A stretch of 64,000 nucleotides of DNA from Neobacillus sp. FSL H8-0543 (GCF_038592905.1 NZ_CP151943.1:5220501-5284500), one strand, 5' to 3'. Counted from the stretch's first letter, positions 8,767 through 17,834 are shown. Translations and numbers: made by a program. The notes: generated by a model not told the origin, from the sequence alone.

Positions 8767-9732
8767 ATGACGATTGTTCGGCTCGGTTATGTTGCCATGA
8801 GCATGGAGTTGAAAAATGCATCGCCATCTAAAACGATGACCTTTAGCCAATTTCAAAAAATTGACGACAGGGATGCAGCCCTTCGGAAATTAGAAAAAAT
8901 ATCGCTAGAGAACTTACATAATACCTTACGATTATTAAAGCATAATGCCGCATCTGATATTCATTTTTATCGATTAACTTCACGGCTTATTCCTCTAGCA
9001 AACCATGAAGAGCTACTTGACTGGGATTATATGAAGCCGTTAAAAGAAATGCTGGTTGAAATTGGAAACTATGCAAAAAAACATAAGATCAGAATAGATT
9101 TTCATCCAGATCACTTTGTCCTTATTAATTCCCCAAAAGAACATATTTTTAAAAATTCTATACGAACGTTAAAGTTGCATTATTTACTATTAAAAGGGAT
9201 GGGAATTGACGCTGCTCATCGTTGCGTGATGCATGTTGGCGGCAATTATGATGAAACGGAAAAGTCACTCGAACGGTTTGTTGACAATTGGATGGACGTT
9301 CCGCGAGCGATTCAAAAAATGATCATGTTAGAAAATGATGATACTTCTTTCACTTTAGAAGAGACGCTCTATTTATGTGAAAAACTTGATATTCCTCTCG
9401 TGTTTGATTACCACCATCACCTGGCACACCATCATAACGAAAATTGGCAAGACCATTGGGATCGTGTTTTAAATACATGGAGGAATTCTCCGCTCCCAAT
9501 AAAAATGCATATTTCGAGTCCAAAAAGCGAGAAAGAGTTTCGGCATCATTCAGATTACGTAGACATGTCAATGTTTTTCGACTTCCTTAAAGAAATCAAG
9601 GGAAGCACTCCGCAAATTGACTGTATGATTGAGGCGAAAATGAAAGACGAAGCACTTTTTAAATTGATGGAAGAGATTAAACAAAGAAAAGACGTGGAAG
9701 TAATTGATGGTTCCTCGTTTCATCTGATTTAA
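8767..9732 (+). CDS. uvsE: UV damage DNA endonuclease
   Basis: The 321-residue protein matches the UvsE/UvdE family (B. subtilis YwjD, similar length). These TIM-barrel enzymes nick DNA 5' of cyclobutane dimers and 6-4 photoproducts using divalent metals. Visible family features include the N-terminal RLGYVAMSM, the segment RIDFHPDHFVLINSP, CVMHVGGNYDETEK, LENDDTSFT, FDYHHHLAHH, KMHISSP and the C-terminal DCMIEAKMKDEAL, which carry the metal-binding His, Glu and Asp residues. A strong GGAGGAGG site lies 8 nt before the ATG. It sits just before splA-splB, so three UV-repair genes are adjacent. Confidence 0.95.
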   Translation: MTIVRLGYVAMSMELKNASPSKTMTFSQFQKIDDRDAALRKLEKISLENLHNTLRLLKHNAASDIHFYRLTSRLIPLANHEELLDWDYMKPLKEMLVEIGNYAKKHKIRIDFHPDHFVLINSPKEHIFKNSIRTLKLHYLLLKGMGIDAAHRCVMHVGGNYDETEKSLERFVDNWMDVPRAIQKMIMLENDDTSFTLEETLYLCEKLDIPLVFDYHHHLAHHHNENWQDHWDRVLNTWRNSPLPIKMHISSPKSEKEFRHHSDYVDMSMFFDFLKEIKGSTPQIDCMIEAKMKDEALFKLMEEIKQRKDVEVIDGSSFHLI

Positions 9733-9834
9733 AGCACTTTTCACTAACTATTACCACTACCAAGCAAGGCATAATTTCATTGCTCTAAAGGCAAAATTTA
9801 ATAACGAAGAATTTTGCAAAGAAAAGGTGATAGC

Positions 9835-10104
9835 GTGGAACTAAGTAACGAAAACCAATCTTATCGTCCAGGTGATGTTGTCTATGTTTTCTACCGTAAC
9901 CCGCATACACAGGACGTAGCAAATGTTCAATCAGCAGCAGTGGTAAATAATCCTGAAAATCCCAATGAATTAGCACTATTTTTGTATGAAACCTACTACC
10001 CATTATCGAATGAAACAGCCGTGTACTCAACAGCTGCAGAGGCAGAACAAGCTTATGACTATTACTTTGGTAATGTTTCTGTTTCTGAGGGGACGCTGGA
10101 ATGA
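9835..10104 (+). CDS. splA: SplA, regulator of spore photoproduct lyase
   Basis: An 89-residue protein that aligns well from memory with B. subtilis SplA, a TRAP-like negative regulator of the splAB operon. Recognisable parts are VVYVFYRNPHTQDVANVQ and NPNELALFLYETYYPL. I take the GTG at 9835 as the start because AAAAGGTGAT precedes it by 5 nt; an in-frame ATG at 9814 has no ribosome site and would add seven residues. The last four bases overlap the splB start (ATGA), so the two genes are translationally coupled. In B. subtilis the operon is made in the forespore under SigG; no clear SigG promoter could be read here. Confidence 0.92.
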   Translation: MELSNENQSYRPGDVVYVFYRNPHTQDVANVQSAAVVNNPENPNELALFLYETYYPLSNETAVYSTAAEAEQAYDYYFGNVSVSEGTLE

Positions 10105-11129
10105 TTAAACCATTTACACCCAGACTCGTATATTTCGAACCTAAAGCACTTGAATATCCACTAGGAAGAGAGCTATTAGAAAAATTTAAAAAAATGGATG
10201 TTGAGATTCGAAATACTACCTCACATAATCAAATCAGGGATCTTCCTGGCGATAGTGATTTTCAAAAATACCGGGTGGCAAAGTCCACTCTAGTAGTAGG
10301 AATAAGAAAAACGCTAAAGTTTGATACCTCAAAGCCGTCAGCCGAATATGCTATTCCCTTCGCAACGGGCTGTATGGGTCACTGTCATTATTGTTATCTA
10401 CAAACAACGATGGGGACAAAGCCGTATATCCGTACCTATGTAAATGTCGAAGAAATACTGGATGCTGCCGACAAATATATGGAGGAACGCGCACCTGAAT
10501 TTACAAGGTTTGAAGCTGCCTGTACGTCTGATATTGTCGGGATTGATCACTTGACACATACATTAAAACGGGCGATAGAGCATTTTGGACAATCGGAATA
10601 CGGGAAACTCCGATTTGTTACTAAATTTCATCATGTAGATCATCTGCTTGATGCAAAGCATAATGGAAAAACAAGATTTCGTTTCAGTATTAATGCCGAT
10701 TTTATTATAAAAAACTTTGAACCTGGTACATCACCCTTAGCCAAACGATTAGAAGCGGCTGGAAAAATAGCCAGAGCAGGGTATCCGCTAGGATTTATCG
10801 TGGCACCGATTTATCTTCATGAAGGTTGGGAGGATGGATACTATCATATGTTTGAACGGCTCGATGCGGAATTACCGCCAGAAGCTAAAAAGGATTTAAC
10901 CTTTGAGTTCATTCAACATCGTTTTACCAAACCGGCAAAAAGAGTAATTGAAAAAAACTATCCGATGACTAAATTGGAACTGGATGAAGAAAAAAGAAGA
11001 TATAAATGGGGCAAATATGGGATTGGAAAATACATTTACCAAAAAGAAGAAGAAGCAGATATTAAAGAGCATCTTTACGGTTATATGGAAAAATTCTTCC
11101 CAGATGCCAAATTAGAATACTTCACTTAA
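10101..11129 (+). CDS. splB: Spore photoproduct lyase
   Basis: The 342-residue radical SAM enzyme directly reverses the thymine dimer specific to spores (5-thyminyl-5,6-dihydrothymine) during germination. The cluster motif C91-x3-C95-x2-C98 (CMGHCHYCYLQT) is present, and Cys141 in EAACTSD corresponds to the hydrogen donor known in B. subtilis SplB. Its length equals the family norm. The start overlaps splA by four bases. This is firm evidence that the organism forms endospores. Confidence 0.97.
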   Translation: MIKPFTPRLVYFEPKALEYPLGRELLEKFKKMDVEIRNTTSHNQIRDLPGDSDFQKYRVAKSTLVVGIRKTLKFDTSKPSAEYAIPFATGCMGHCHYCYLQTTMGTKPYIRTYVNVEEILDAADKYMEERAPEFTRFEAACTSDIVGIDHLTHTLKRAIEHFGQSEYGKLRFVTKFHHVDHLLDAKHNGKTRFRFSINADFIIKNFEPGTSPLAKRLEAAGKIARAGYPLGFIVAPIYLHEGWEDGYYHMFERLDAELPPEAKKDLTFEFIQHRFTKPAKRVIEKNYPMTKLELDEEKRRYKWGKYGIGKYIYQKEEEADIKEHLYGYMEKFFPDAKLEYFT

Positions 11130-11135
11130 GTACCG

Positions 11136-11158
11136 GGGCTACTGGATTCCAGTAGTCC
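11136..11158 (+). terminator. Weak stem-loop after splB
   Basis: GGCTACTGG pairs with CCAGTAGTCC immediately downstream of splB. The following sequence is AT-rich but has no continuous T run, so it is a weak terminator candidate. Confidence 0.5.
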
Positions 11159-11314
11159 ATTTATAATTTATTTGTTTTTTTATGAAATTATTTAACCAAA
11201 AATAATATTTTAATATACATGATGATTGGTGAGTACATTATAATCGGAATATATATATCTTTATGATAAAATAATATGTATTTCTTTTTTTTTAAAAAAG
11301 AGAGGGTTTTCAAC

Positions 11315-11689
11315 ATGATATATTTGTATGTTGGATTGGCTGGAGCTTTGGGAGCGATATTAAGGTATATTATTGGGTTAGTATTATTTACTAATAGTGC
11401 CTTTCCTTATGCAACCTTGCTAGTAAATCTAATTGGAAGTTTTGTGTTAGCATGGTTTGCCACCAATGTATTTATAAAGATGTCTTTATCACCTCTAATT
11501 AAAACCACAATAGGAACAGGATTTGTTGGCTCCTTTACGACCTTTTCAACGTTGAGTGTAGAAACGATTACTATGTTTGAGAAGGGAGAGTTATTATTAG
11601 CTATTACATATGTCTCTGTGAGTGTTTTAGGAGGTTTTTATTTGAGTCGATTAGGCTTTAAAGTCAATACGGCGGTACACAAATCGTGA
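11315..11689 (+). CDS. crcB1: Fluoride channel subunit (CrcB/Fluc)
   Basis: A 124-residue protein with four membrane helices that matches Fluc/CrcB, which exports fluoride as a dual-topology dimer. VNLIGSF in helix 2 and the strongly conserved [14 protein letters not shown] in helix 3 (with the Phe residues lining the pore) are intact. I start at the ATG at 11315, with AGAGGG 8 nt before it; an upstream in-frame start at 11276 would add a Phe-rich stretch that has no ribosome site. It overlaps the second crcB gene by four bases, as expected for a heterodimeric channel pair. I looked for a fluoride riboswitch upstream and did not find one. Confidence 0.93.
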   Translation: MIYLYVGLAGALGAILRYIIGLVLFTNSAFPYATLLVNLIGSFVLAWFATNVFIKMSLSPLIKTTIGTGFVGSFTTFSTLSVETITMFEKGELLLAITYVSVSVLGGFYLSRLGFKVNTAVHKS

Positions 11690-12054
11690 GTCTAATACAT
11701 ATTATAATGGTTGGTATCGGGGGTTTTTTTGGTGCAATCGCCCGACTTTCAATAAGTAACCAATTAAATAAAAAATTTAAGACTAAACTACCGTTAGGAA
11801 CATTAACAGTTAACCTATCTGGGGCTTTTCTCTTAGGTATTCTTCTTGGGGCTAAAGTAGATGTAATGGTTATATTGTTACTAGGTACCGGATTTTTGGG
11901 TGCATTTACAACCTTTTCTACCTTAAAGTTAGAAATGGTGCAAATGCACTTAAAAAAATACAATAAAGAATTTTTCCTTTATTTATTTACAACTTATGGT
12001 ATTGGATTGCTGCTGGCGTATTTAGGATTTTGGATAGGAGGGTATCTTCAATAA
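11686..12054 (+). CDS. crcB2: Fluoride channel subunit (CrcB/Fluc), second copy
   Basis: A 122-residue, four-helix protein paralogous to the preceding gene, with VNLSGAF and [14 protein letters not shown]. It starts at a GTG that overlaps the crcB1 stop (GTGA). Bacilli often carry two crcB genes in tandem whose products form an antiparallel heterodimer; the N-terminal Arg (IARLSIS) needed for orientation is present. Confidence 0.93.
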   Translation: MSLIHIIMVGIGGFFGAIARLSISNQLNKKFKTKLPLGTLTVNLSGAFLLGILLGAKVDVMVILLLGTGFLGAFTTFSTLKLEMVQMHLKKYNKEFFLYLFTTYGIGLLLAYLGFWIGGYLQ

Positions 12055-12118
12055 CTGAGTTTTAAAAAGCATATCATTGTTATTGGTGTAAATACTAACT
12101 TAAAAAGGGGCTTATAAA

Positions 12119-12871
12119 ATGAAACAAACACTTGACTCTAAAGTACTTTCGGTTTTAGAAGATAAAATACAATTAATCAAAACAGATGCGGGAGCGATCT
12201 ATTTAGTCGGTCCAATCCGGCTTCCAGTTAATTTATATGGGGAAACGGTTGTCTTTCAATGGTATTGTTGGTTAAACTGTGGGGAAGTAACCGAGGATTT
12301 TGAACGAATTATTGATAAATTATCTTCTAAAAATTTAGCTGAGTTTCAACAATCCAGCGTCTTAGTATATGGAGACTTTGAATTTGGTGAGGATGCCATT
12401 ATTAGAATGCATTCTATTTGTCATACGGGTGATATATTTGGAAGTAAGCGCTGTGATTGTGGATACCAGTTAAAACAGTCGATGAAGATGATTACAGAAC
12501 ATGGAACAGGGGCATTATTTTATCTAGCGAACCATGAAGGCAGAGGAATTGGTTTATTCAGTAAGGCCATGGCATATGTTCTTCAAGAAAACGGCTATGA
12601 TACAGTAGAGGCGAATGAAGGTCTAGGTTTTGTTGACGATTCCAGAAACTATGGTGATGCTATTCAAGTCCTAAAAGCATTGCGGTCAAAACCAGTAACG
12701 TTAATGACAAATAATCCGAAAAAATTAGAAGCATTAAGAAGTGCTGGATTAAAGGTTTCTGGAAGACAGCCTTTATGGGGAGATGTATCAGAGTATAATG
12801 AAAAATACCTTCAAACTAAAATTAACAAGTCAGGTCACATGGATTCTAAGGGGGTAAGTCAAAATGACTAA
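12119..12871 (+). CDS. ribA: Stand-alone GTP cyclohydrolase II
   Basis: A 250-residue RibA-type enzyme. The zinc site HSICHTGDIFGSKRCDCG (three Cys), the catalytic NHEGRGIGL, DTVEANEGLGF and TNNPKK are all intact. GTP cyclohydrolase II makes 2,5-diamino-6-ribosylamino-4-pyrimidinone phosphate from GTP, the first step of riboflavin synthesis. Bacilli usually make this as the C-terminal half of the RibBA fusion in the rib operon; here it is alone and has no RibB domain, so it may be a paralog for extra flavin or another pyrimidine product. The N-terminal 70 residues are family-specific. AAAAGGGG precedes the ATG. A 15-codon frame overlaps its stop and leads to the next gene, so the two are probably co-transcribed. 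Confidence 0.88.
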   Translation: MKQTLDSKVLSVLEDKIQLIKTDAGAIYLVGPIRLPVNLYGETVVFQWYCWLNCGEVTEDFERIIDKLSSKNLAEFQQSSVLVYGDFEFGEDAIIRMHSICHTGDIFGSKRCDCGYQLKQSMKMITEHGTGALFYLANHEGRGIGLFSKAMAYVLQENGYDTVEANEGLGFVDDSRNYGDAIQVLKALRSKPVTLMTNNPKKLEALRSAGLKVSGRQPLWGDVSEYNEKYLQTKINKSGHMDSKGVSQND

Positions 12872-12910
12872 ACATTGGGATTCGAATGATTCAAATGAGG
12901 GGATTTTCTA

Positions 12911-13477
12911 ATGAGATTTGGTTTTGATATTGATGATACATTAATAAATCTAAGAGAGCATGCCTTTACGATTTATAATAAAAAGCTCAATCAATCTGTT
13001 TCAATGGAGGAGTTTAATAATCTAAAAAGAATTGAAATACATGAACCCTTCGGATTATCGGATGAACAAGGAAAAGAAATGTGGAATAGTTCATTAGAAG
13101 AAATTTATTATACCTCCTGTCCTGCTTTTCCAAATGCGGTTGAAACATTACATAATTTAGAGAAACAGGGACATGAAATTTTCTATATTACAGCAAGACC
13201 TAAGGAACATGGTGAACGAACAAAGGTATGGTTAAAAGAAAATGGTTTTCCTGTTCATGACGCGAGATTTTTTTATGGAATGCAGGATCATGAGAAGGTA
13301 GAGATAATAAAAAAATTAAAACTTGATTACTACTTCGATGACAAACCAGAGGTTTTAAATACATTATTAAACGAAAAATTAAAGGCAATTATAAGAGACC
13401 AATCATATAATCAACATTCGAATTTACCGCGAATTAAACATTGGAGCGACCTTGAGGAAATAATGAAAGAACATTAG
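12911..13477 (+). CDS. HAD-family phosphatase, YqfW-like nucleotidase
   Basis: A 188-residue HAD hydrolase of the 5'-deoxyribonucleotidase-like type. Motif I is FDIDDTL at residues 5-11 (nucleophile Asp), motif II is YITARP near residue 95, and motif IV is DYYFDDKPEV near 137. It resembles B. subtilis YqfW, a putative nucleotidase. GAGGGGA precedes the ATG. It follows the GTP cyclohydrolase II gene by 40 nt and may dephosphorylate a riboflavin pathway intermediate, but that is an inference from position only. Confidence 0.8.
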   Translation: MRFGFDIDDTLINLREHAFTIYNKKLNQSVSMEEFNNLKRIEIHEPFGLSDEQGKEMWNSSLEEIYYTSCPAFPNAVETLHNLEKQGHEIFYITARPKEHGERTKVWLKENGFPVHDARFFYGMQDHEKVEIIKKLKLDYYFDDKPEVLNTLLNEKLKAIIRDQSYNQHSNLPRIKHWSDLEEIMKEH

Positions 13478-13493
13478 CTAATTTAATGGAACG

Positions 13494-13527
13494 AAAAAAG
13501 CTGTTGAGAATCCTCAACAGCTTTTTT
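13494..13527. terminator. Bidirectional terminator
   Basis: AAAAAAGCTGTTGAG pairs perfectly with CTCAACAGCTTTTTT over a 4-nt loop. It lies between convergent genes and overlaps the stop of the minus-strand gene. Confidence 0.95.
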
Positions 13528-13843
13528 AATTGTCCCAATATTTAACGGTCTCCATTTTAGAAGTAGGATTTCTTTTTATAACCTTACCGTCTTTATCGTA
13601 GAAGACTTCGTATTCCTGATAGGTTTCCACAATATACCCATCGATTCGTTCGACATTGTCAAGTCTTTGCTCTAGTACAGGTAATTTAAGCGGTTGTTCT
13701 ACATCAACGGGTTGAGCTACTGCTTGTTCACTGGTCATGTAGGAATAGTCATTATTAACAAACGAAAAGGGGGAATCAAGATAGGCTGTTAAGGCTAATA
13801 GAAAGAAAAGGATTGTAAGCATCGTAAAAGTTTGTAATTTCAT
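13526..13843 (-). CDS. Small membrane-anchored protein of unknown function
   Basis: A 105-residue protein with one N-terminal hydrophobic segment (residues 6-22) that could be a signal anchor, followed by an outside part with YIVETYQEYEVFYD and DGKVIKR near the end. I do not recognise the family. AGGAGCT lies before the ATG at a good distance. The terminator overlaps its 3' end. Confidence 0.7.
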   Translation of the reverse strand: MKLQTFTMLTILFFLLALTAYLDSPFSFVNNDYSYMTSEQAVAQPVDVEQPLKLPVLEQRLDNVERIDGYIVETYQEYEVFYDKDGKVIKRNPTSKMETVKYWDN

Positions 13844-13910
13844 TTTACCTAGCTCCTTTAACTATGTAAGTCCTCGTAACCTATCTTATGCATGTCCTTT
13901 CGTCCTAATG

Positions 13911-15116
13911 CTAGTTTGTTTTGGCAACTACTGCTTTTGATTTTGAGCGATAAACCTGAAAAAGAATAAATGCCAGGATAGAGATAATCGCTCCAGATAT
14001 ATACGGAAGACCAATTGCTAGCGAAAATAACCAGCCTCCCAAGGGAGGACCTATAATCCTTCCTAGTGAGTCAAAGGAGGATAATAACCCTGTTGCACTG
14101 CCATGTCCAGTCGTTGAGGTTTTCGTAAGTAATGAAGAAACACTAGGACGAATGACACCATTTCCGATACCGAAAATGGTTAAAAAGATCGCGGCGGTTG
14201 TAAAACTATCGACAAGAAGGATTAAACCAAAGCCAATGGCTGAAACAATAATTCCACCTTGGATTACTTTCCCTTCGCCGTACTTTTTGGTTAATCTGCC
14301 AACTAAGCCACCTTGTACAATGGCTCCCGCAAACCCCATAATCATGAATATGTACCCAAGGCTTACAGCATTTAGCCCGGCTTTTTCTGCCGCAAAATAG
14401 GCAAAAGTTGCTTCTAAGCCTGATAATGACAGCGAGATAAGCAGCTGTAATAAAAATAGAACAGTGGCAGCGCCACTAAAGGCCTCCCATAATGATTGTT
14501 TTTTCGCCATAGGAGCATTCTCGGCCTTTTTCTGGATTGTTTCTTTTAATAAGAAAAACACAAGTACTAAAGTGATTAAAGAAGAAAATCCGGCAATGAA
14601 GAAGGGCAAGCTCATACTGGTTTTTGAAAAGATCCCGCCAATGGCTGGGCCAAAGACAAAGCCAAGTCCGACAGCAGCACCGATGATTCCCATACCTTTA
14701 CCGCGATTTTCAGGCGTAGTAATATCAGCCACATAGGCCATTGCGGTTGGCATATTAGCTGAGGAAAGAATTCCTCCAATAATCCGTGCGGCAAATAACA
14801 TCCAAAGATCAGTTGCCAATGCTTGCATAAAAAATGATAAAGCTAATCCTGCAATACCAATCATCATGATTGGCTTTCTTCCGATCCGGTCGGATAATTT
14901 ACCCCAGAAAGGTGCAAAAATAAGCTGCATTAGTGAATATACGGCCATTAATAAACCTAGTTGAGTTGGATTTGCTCCGATTTCCTCCGCATAAAAGGGA
15001 AGGACGGGAATAATGATTCCAAAGCCAATCATCACTAAAAACATAACTAAAAATAAAATCGGCAGTGCTCTTTTTGTTTCCAAGGGCTTTTCCACTCCTA
15101 AATGATTTGAACCCAT
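13911..15116 (-). CDS. MFS drug efflux transporter (TetA/DHA1 type)
   Basis: A 401-residue major facilitator with twelve predicted helices. Motif A after helix 2 (GKLSDRIGRKP) and the antiporter motif in helix 5 (GLGFVFGPAIGG) place it among the 12-helix drug/proton antiporters of the DHA1/TetA type. The substrate is unknown; it is not one of the classical tetracycline genes that I can recognise. The N-terminus precedes the first helix by about 18 residues. It is monocistronic and separated from the phn operon by a terminator. Confidence 0.88.
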   Translation of the reverse strand: MGSNHLGVEKPLETKRALPILFLVMFLVMIGFGIIIPVLPFYAEEIGANPTQLGLLMAVYSLMQLIFAPFWGKLSDRIGRKPIMMIGIAGLALSFFMQALATDLWMLFAARIIGGILSSANMPTAMAYVADITTPENRGKGMGIIGAAVGLGFVFGPAIGGIFSKTSMSLPFFIAGFSSLITLVLVFFLLKETIQKKAENAPMAKKQSLWEAFSGAATVLFLLQLLISLSLSGLEATFAYFAAEKAGLNAVSLGYIFMIMGFAGAIVQGGLVGRLTKKYGEGKVIQGGIIVSAIGFGLILLVDSFTTAAIFLTIFGIGNGVIRPSVSSLLTKTSTTGHGSATGLLSSFDSLGRIIGPPLGGWLFSLAIGLPYISGAIISILAFILFQVYRSKSKAVVAKTN

Positions 15117-15393
15117 TCAAATCTCTCTGTTATATTTAGTATTGCTGTAGTATGTACAAATTTCTTCACATGCTAAGAATAATAGAAAACGTTAATACAT
15201 TACAAGTATTTAGAAGGATTTAAAGTCAATTTAGTAACTACTATAGTATCTTATCCTTAATCAGACCAAATAGTAATATATTAGGACTATAGAATGACGA
15301 CAAACTGTGTACTTAATTAATCGTGTAATAAGATAGTCTCCATATAGCAATTGCTAGCAGAAAGAAAGTGATTAGCTAGCGAAGAGATGCAAA
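15117..15393. other. Promoter region of the MFS gene
   Basis: I find no gene here. The region is AT-rich and carries short stretches such as CTATAGTATCTTATCC, but no promoter that I can defend. CTAGCAATTGCTAG-like short palindromes occur near 15340-15380. Confidence 0.3.
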
Positions 15394-15425
15394 GAGCGCA
15401 TATCCTTATTTAAGGACATGCGCTC
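15394..15425 (-). terminator. Terminator of the phnDCE operon
   Basis: GAGCGCATATCCTTA and TAAGGACATGCGCTC pair with one G-T pair directly after phnE; the T run on the minus strand is short. Confidence 0.75.
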
Positions 15426-15426
15426 A

Positions 15427-17067
15427 CTACTTAACCGCTTTTCTTGTTGTTTCTGAAGCAAAGTCAGCAATTACCACCAGTATCATATAACAAAGGAGCA
15501 ACAAAGTGATTTCTGTGTAATTGAAGTAACTCATTGCAAGTTTGAAGTCCATACCAAGACCGCCCGCTCCTACAAATCCAACTACAATTGTTGTTCTCAT
15601 GATTACTTCCCAACGATAAAGAATATAGGTTAAGAATCTGGGCATCACTGTTGGCAAAATTCCATAGAAGAAGATTTCAATTTTAGAAGCACCAGCAGTT
15701 GCTAAATTACGAATGGGTCTAGGATCCATGTCCTCAATCACTTCGGCCCAAAGTTTACCTAGTATGCCAAAGTTATGAAGGGCAAGGGCAATCGCACCTG
15801 GCAATAAGCCTGGCTTCAAAATAAAAATAATCATCATCGCCCAGACTAATTCTGGAACGGATCGTGAAAAAATATAAGAAAGACGAACGATTCCATATAA
15901 AATCCAGTTATACCACTTTTTTTCTGATGTAAGGCTGCCATTAGCAATATTTCTTGCAGCAGGAATGACGGTTAAAAACGCAGCAATCGTTGAGAAACCA
16001 ATGGCCATGATACTCATTTCTAGCGTCTCTACGGTAAGCGTTAATGCAGATGCCCAGCTGCTTGCATTAAGAAAGGCAGGGTTCTCTTGATTGACCCCAA
16101 TTAGTCCACCGAAAAACCTTGTAGCATATTCAATATTTTTATCAGAAAGTAATTCGAACAGATTTGCATTCTCGGCAAGTACGATATACATCCAAGAAAC
16201 AATAATTAATAAGACAGCAAAAAGGGAAGAGCACCACCCAGAACTTAGGCCTTTTTTTCGCTTATGGTCTGTCAACCCTTTCCGAACTAGGCTGCTCCAT
16301 AAGTCCACAAATAAGACAAGACCAATTAAGAAAAAGACATAGGTCCAAACTGATTCATATTTTAAATCCGCAAGTGATAATTGAATTTGAAAACCGAGAC
16401 CACCCAGTCCAACAAAGCTCATTATGGCCGACGATCGGATGGCGCATTCAAAGCGGTACATGGTATAACTGATAAAATCAGCCCAAACTAAAGGTAAATA
16501 ACCATAAACAAGAGTTTGTAGCCGAGAAGCACCCGTCGATTTTAGGGCCTTTATGGGTTGCTCAGGGACATCTGTCAGCATATCAGCAAATATTCGCCCA
16601 AGAATTCCACCATATGGAATAGCTAGGGCAAAAATAGCGGCAAACGGAGAAAGACCGATCGCTGCCACAAACAACCATGCCCAGATTAACTCGTGAATGG
16701 ACCTGGTGAAACCGAGGACACCTCTAAAAAATATTTTATTAATAAGCCGTGAGAATCTGCTAGAAGTTAGCATTCCAGATGCAAGTATTCCAACTATAAA
16801 TGCATAAATAATGGCTAACGACATGCCCGCAACAGCATAGGCAAAGGTAATCCATGCTGATTCAAAACCGATAATTAATGTACTAGGTGCTAAATCCGGG
16901 TGAATTAATCCTTCGAAGATTTGCAGCATCGTAGGTACCCCGCCAGCATGTATTAAATCATCCGCACTCCATTGAATGGAGGACAAGCTCCAGACGAAAA
17001 CGAAAATCAACACACAGGTAAGAGAAAAACGTTTGTGTAAACGGATAAAAGGGATCAGTTTCGTCAT
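15427..17067 (-). CDS. phnE: Phosphonate-type ABC transporter permease, fused double PhnE
   Basis: The 546-residue protein contains two complete PhnE permease units in one chain, at about residues 15-265 and 285-540, each with about six helices. Each half has the cytoplasmic loop that docks with the ATPase: GASRLQTLVYGYLPL in the first and GASKIEIFFYGILPT in the second, followed by FVGLGGLGF and FVGAGGLGM. In many Bacilli these units are two genes, phnE1 and phnE2. The start lies one base after the phnC stop, so the two are coupled. Together with PhnD and PhnC it would import phosphonates or phosphite; no C-P lyase genes are nearby. Confidence 0.9.
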   Translation of the reverse strand: MTKLIPFIRLHKRFSLTCVLIFVFVWSLSSIQWSADDLIHAGGVPTMLQIFEGLIHPDLAPSTLIIGFESAWITFAYAVAGMSLAIIYAFIVGILASGMLTSSRFSRLINKIFFRGVLGFTRSIHELIWAWLFVAAIGLSPFAAIFALAIPYGGILGRIFADMLTDVPEQPIKALKSTGASRLQTLVYGYLPLVWADFISYTMYRFECAIRSSAIMSFVGLGGLGFQIQLSLADLKYESVWTYVFFLIGLVLFVDLWSSLVRKGLTDHKRKKGLSSGWCSSLFAVLLIIVSWMYIVLAENANLFELLSDKNIEYATRFFGGLIGVNQENPAFLNASSWASALTLTVETLEMSIMAIGFSTIAAFLTVIPAARNIANGSLTSEKKWYNWILYGIVRLSYIFSRSVPELVWAMMIIFILKPGLLPGAIALALHNFGILGKLWAEVIEDMDPRPIRNLATAGASKIEIFFYGILPTVMPRFLTYILYRWEVIMRTTIVVGFVGAGGLGMDFKLAMSYFNYTEITLLLLCYMILVVIADFASETTRKAVK

Positions 17068-17068
17068 T

Positions 17069-17821
17069 TTATACCTGCTCCTTTAGCTGATAAAGCTCGG
17101 CTAGCAGGTCATCCGTTACTTCTTCTGTCGGTAAATCAAAAAAGATTTCTCCATTCTTTAAAGCAATAATCCTTGTAAAATATTTACGTGCGTATTCAAC
17201 TGAGTGCAAACTTGTAAGTAACGTTTGGTTTTCTTCTGCAATGATTTTAGTTAGCATTGCAAGCACATCATCCGCCCGTGCGGGGTCAAGGGAGGCAACC
17301 GGTTCATCTGCTAGGATAATCTCAGGTTGTTGTACCATCAATCTAGCCATGGCCACCCGTTGCTGTTCACCTCCCGATAAAGTAGAGGTTAACTCGTACG
17401 TTTTATCGGCAAGACCGACCCGTTCTAATGCTGTAATTGCTATATCTTTATCTTGAGGGACGAGTAAAGAAAACAAGGACTTCGCGAATCCCCATTCGGA
17501 CAATTTTCCAGCAAGGACATTATGAATAACCGCAAGTGGTCCAATCAAATCGAACTGTTGGCGTATGACTCCTACTTTTTTGGCAAACAGTTTCCCTTTT
17601 TTATAGTAGGAAAGAGGTTGGCTATCGATTAGAAGCTCACCACTTTGAAGTGAAACCAAGCCTGCAATTGAATTTAATAAGGTTGTCTTGCCAGCACCAC
17701 TCGGTCCGATCAAGGCAACCAGTTCGCCTTTTTTTATAGAAAAAGAAAGGGAAGATAAGGCTATCTTCCGCTCAAAGTGTTTTGATATATTTTTAGCTTC
17801 TATCATCATTTTTGCAGACAT
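17069..17821 (-). CDS. phnC: Phosphonate-type ABC transporter ATPase
   Basis: A 250-residue ABC ATPase with Walker A (GPSGAGKTT near residue 38), Q loop (RQQFDLIG), signature LSGGEQQRVAMA, Walker B (IILADEPVASLDP) and the switch His (LTSLHSVEYA). The PhnC subtype is inferred from its position between a PhnD-type binding protein and a PhnE-type permease and from its sequence. AGGTG precedes the ATG by 8 nt. It powers the importer on the inner face of the membrane. Confidence 0.92.
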   Translation of the reverse strand: MSAKMMIEAKNISKHFERKIALSSLSFSIKKGELVALIGPSGAGKTTLLNSIAGLVSLQSGELLIDSQPLSYYKKGKLFAKKVGVIRQQFDLIGPLAVIHNVLAGKLSEWGFAKSLFSLLVPQDKDIAITALERVGLADKTYELTSTLSGGEQQRVAMARLMVQQPEIILADEPVASLDPARADDVLAMLTKIIAEENQTLLTSLHSVEYARKYFTRIIALKNGEIFFDLPTEEVTDDLLAELYQLKEQV

Positions 17822-17834
17822 CTTTAAACACCTA

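Noticed and set aside
11160-11314. Fluoride riboswitch before crcB
   Set aside because: I searched for the conserved GGNGATGG and GCTGATGGC parts and did not find them.
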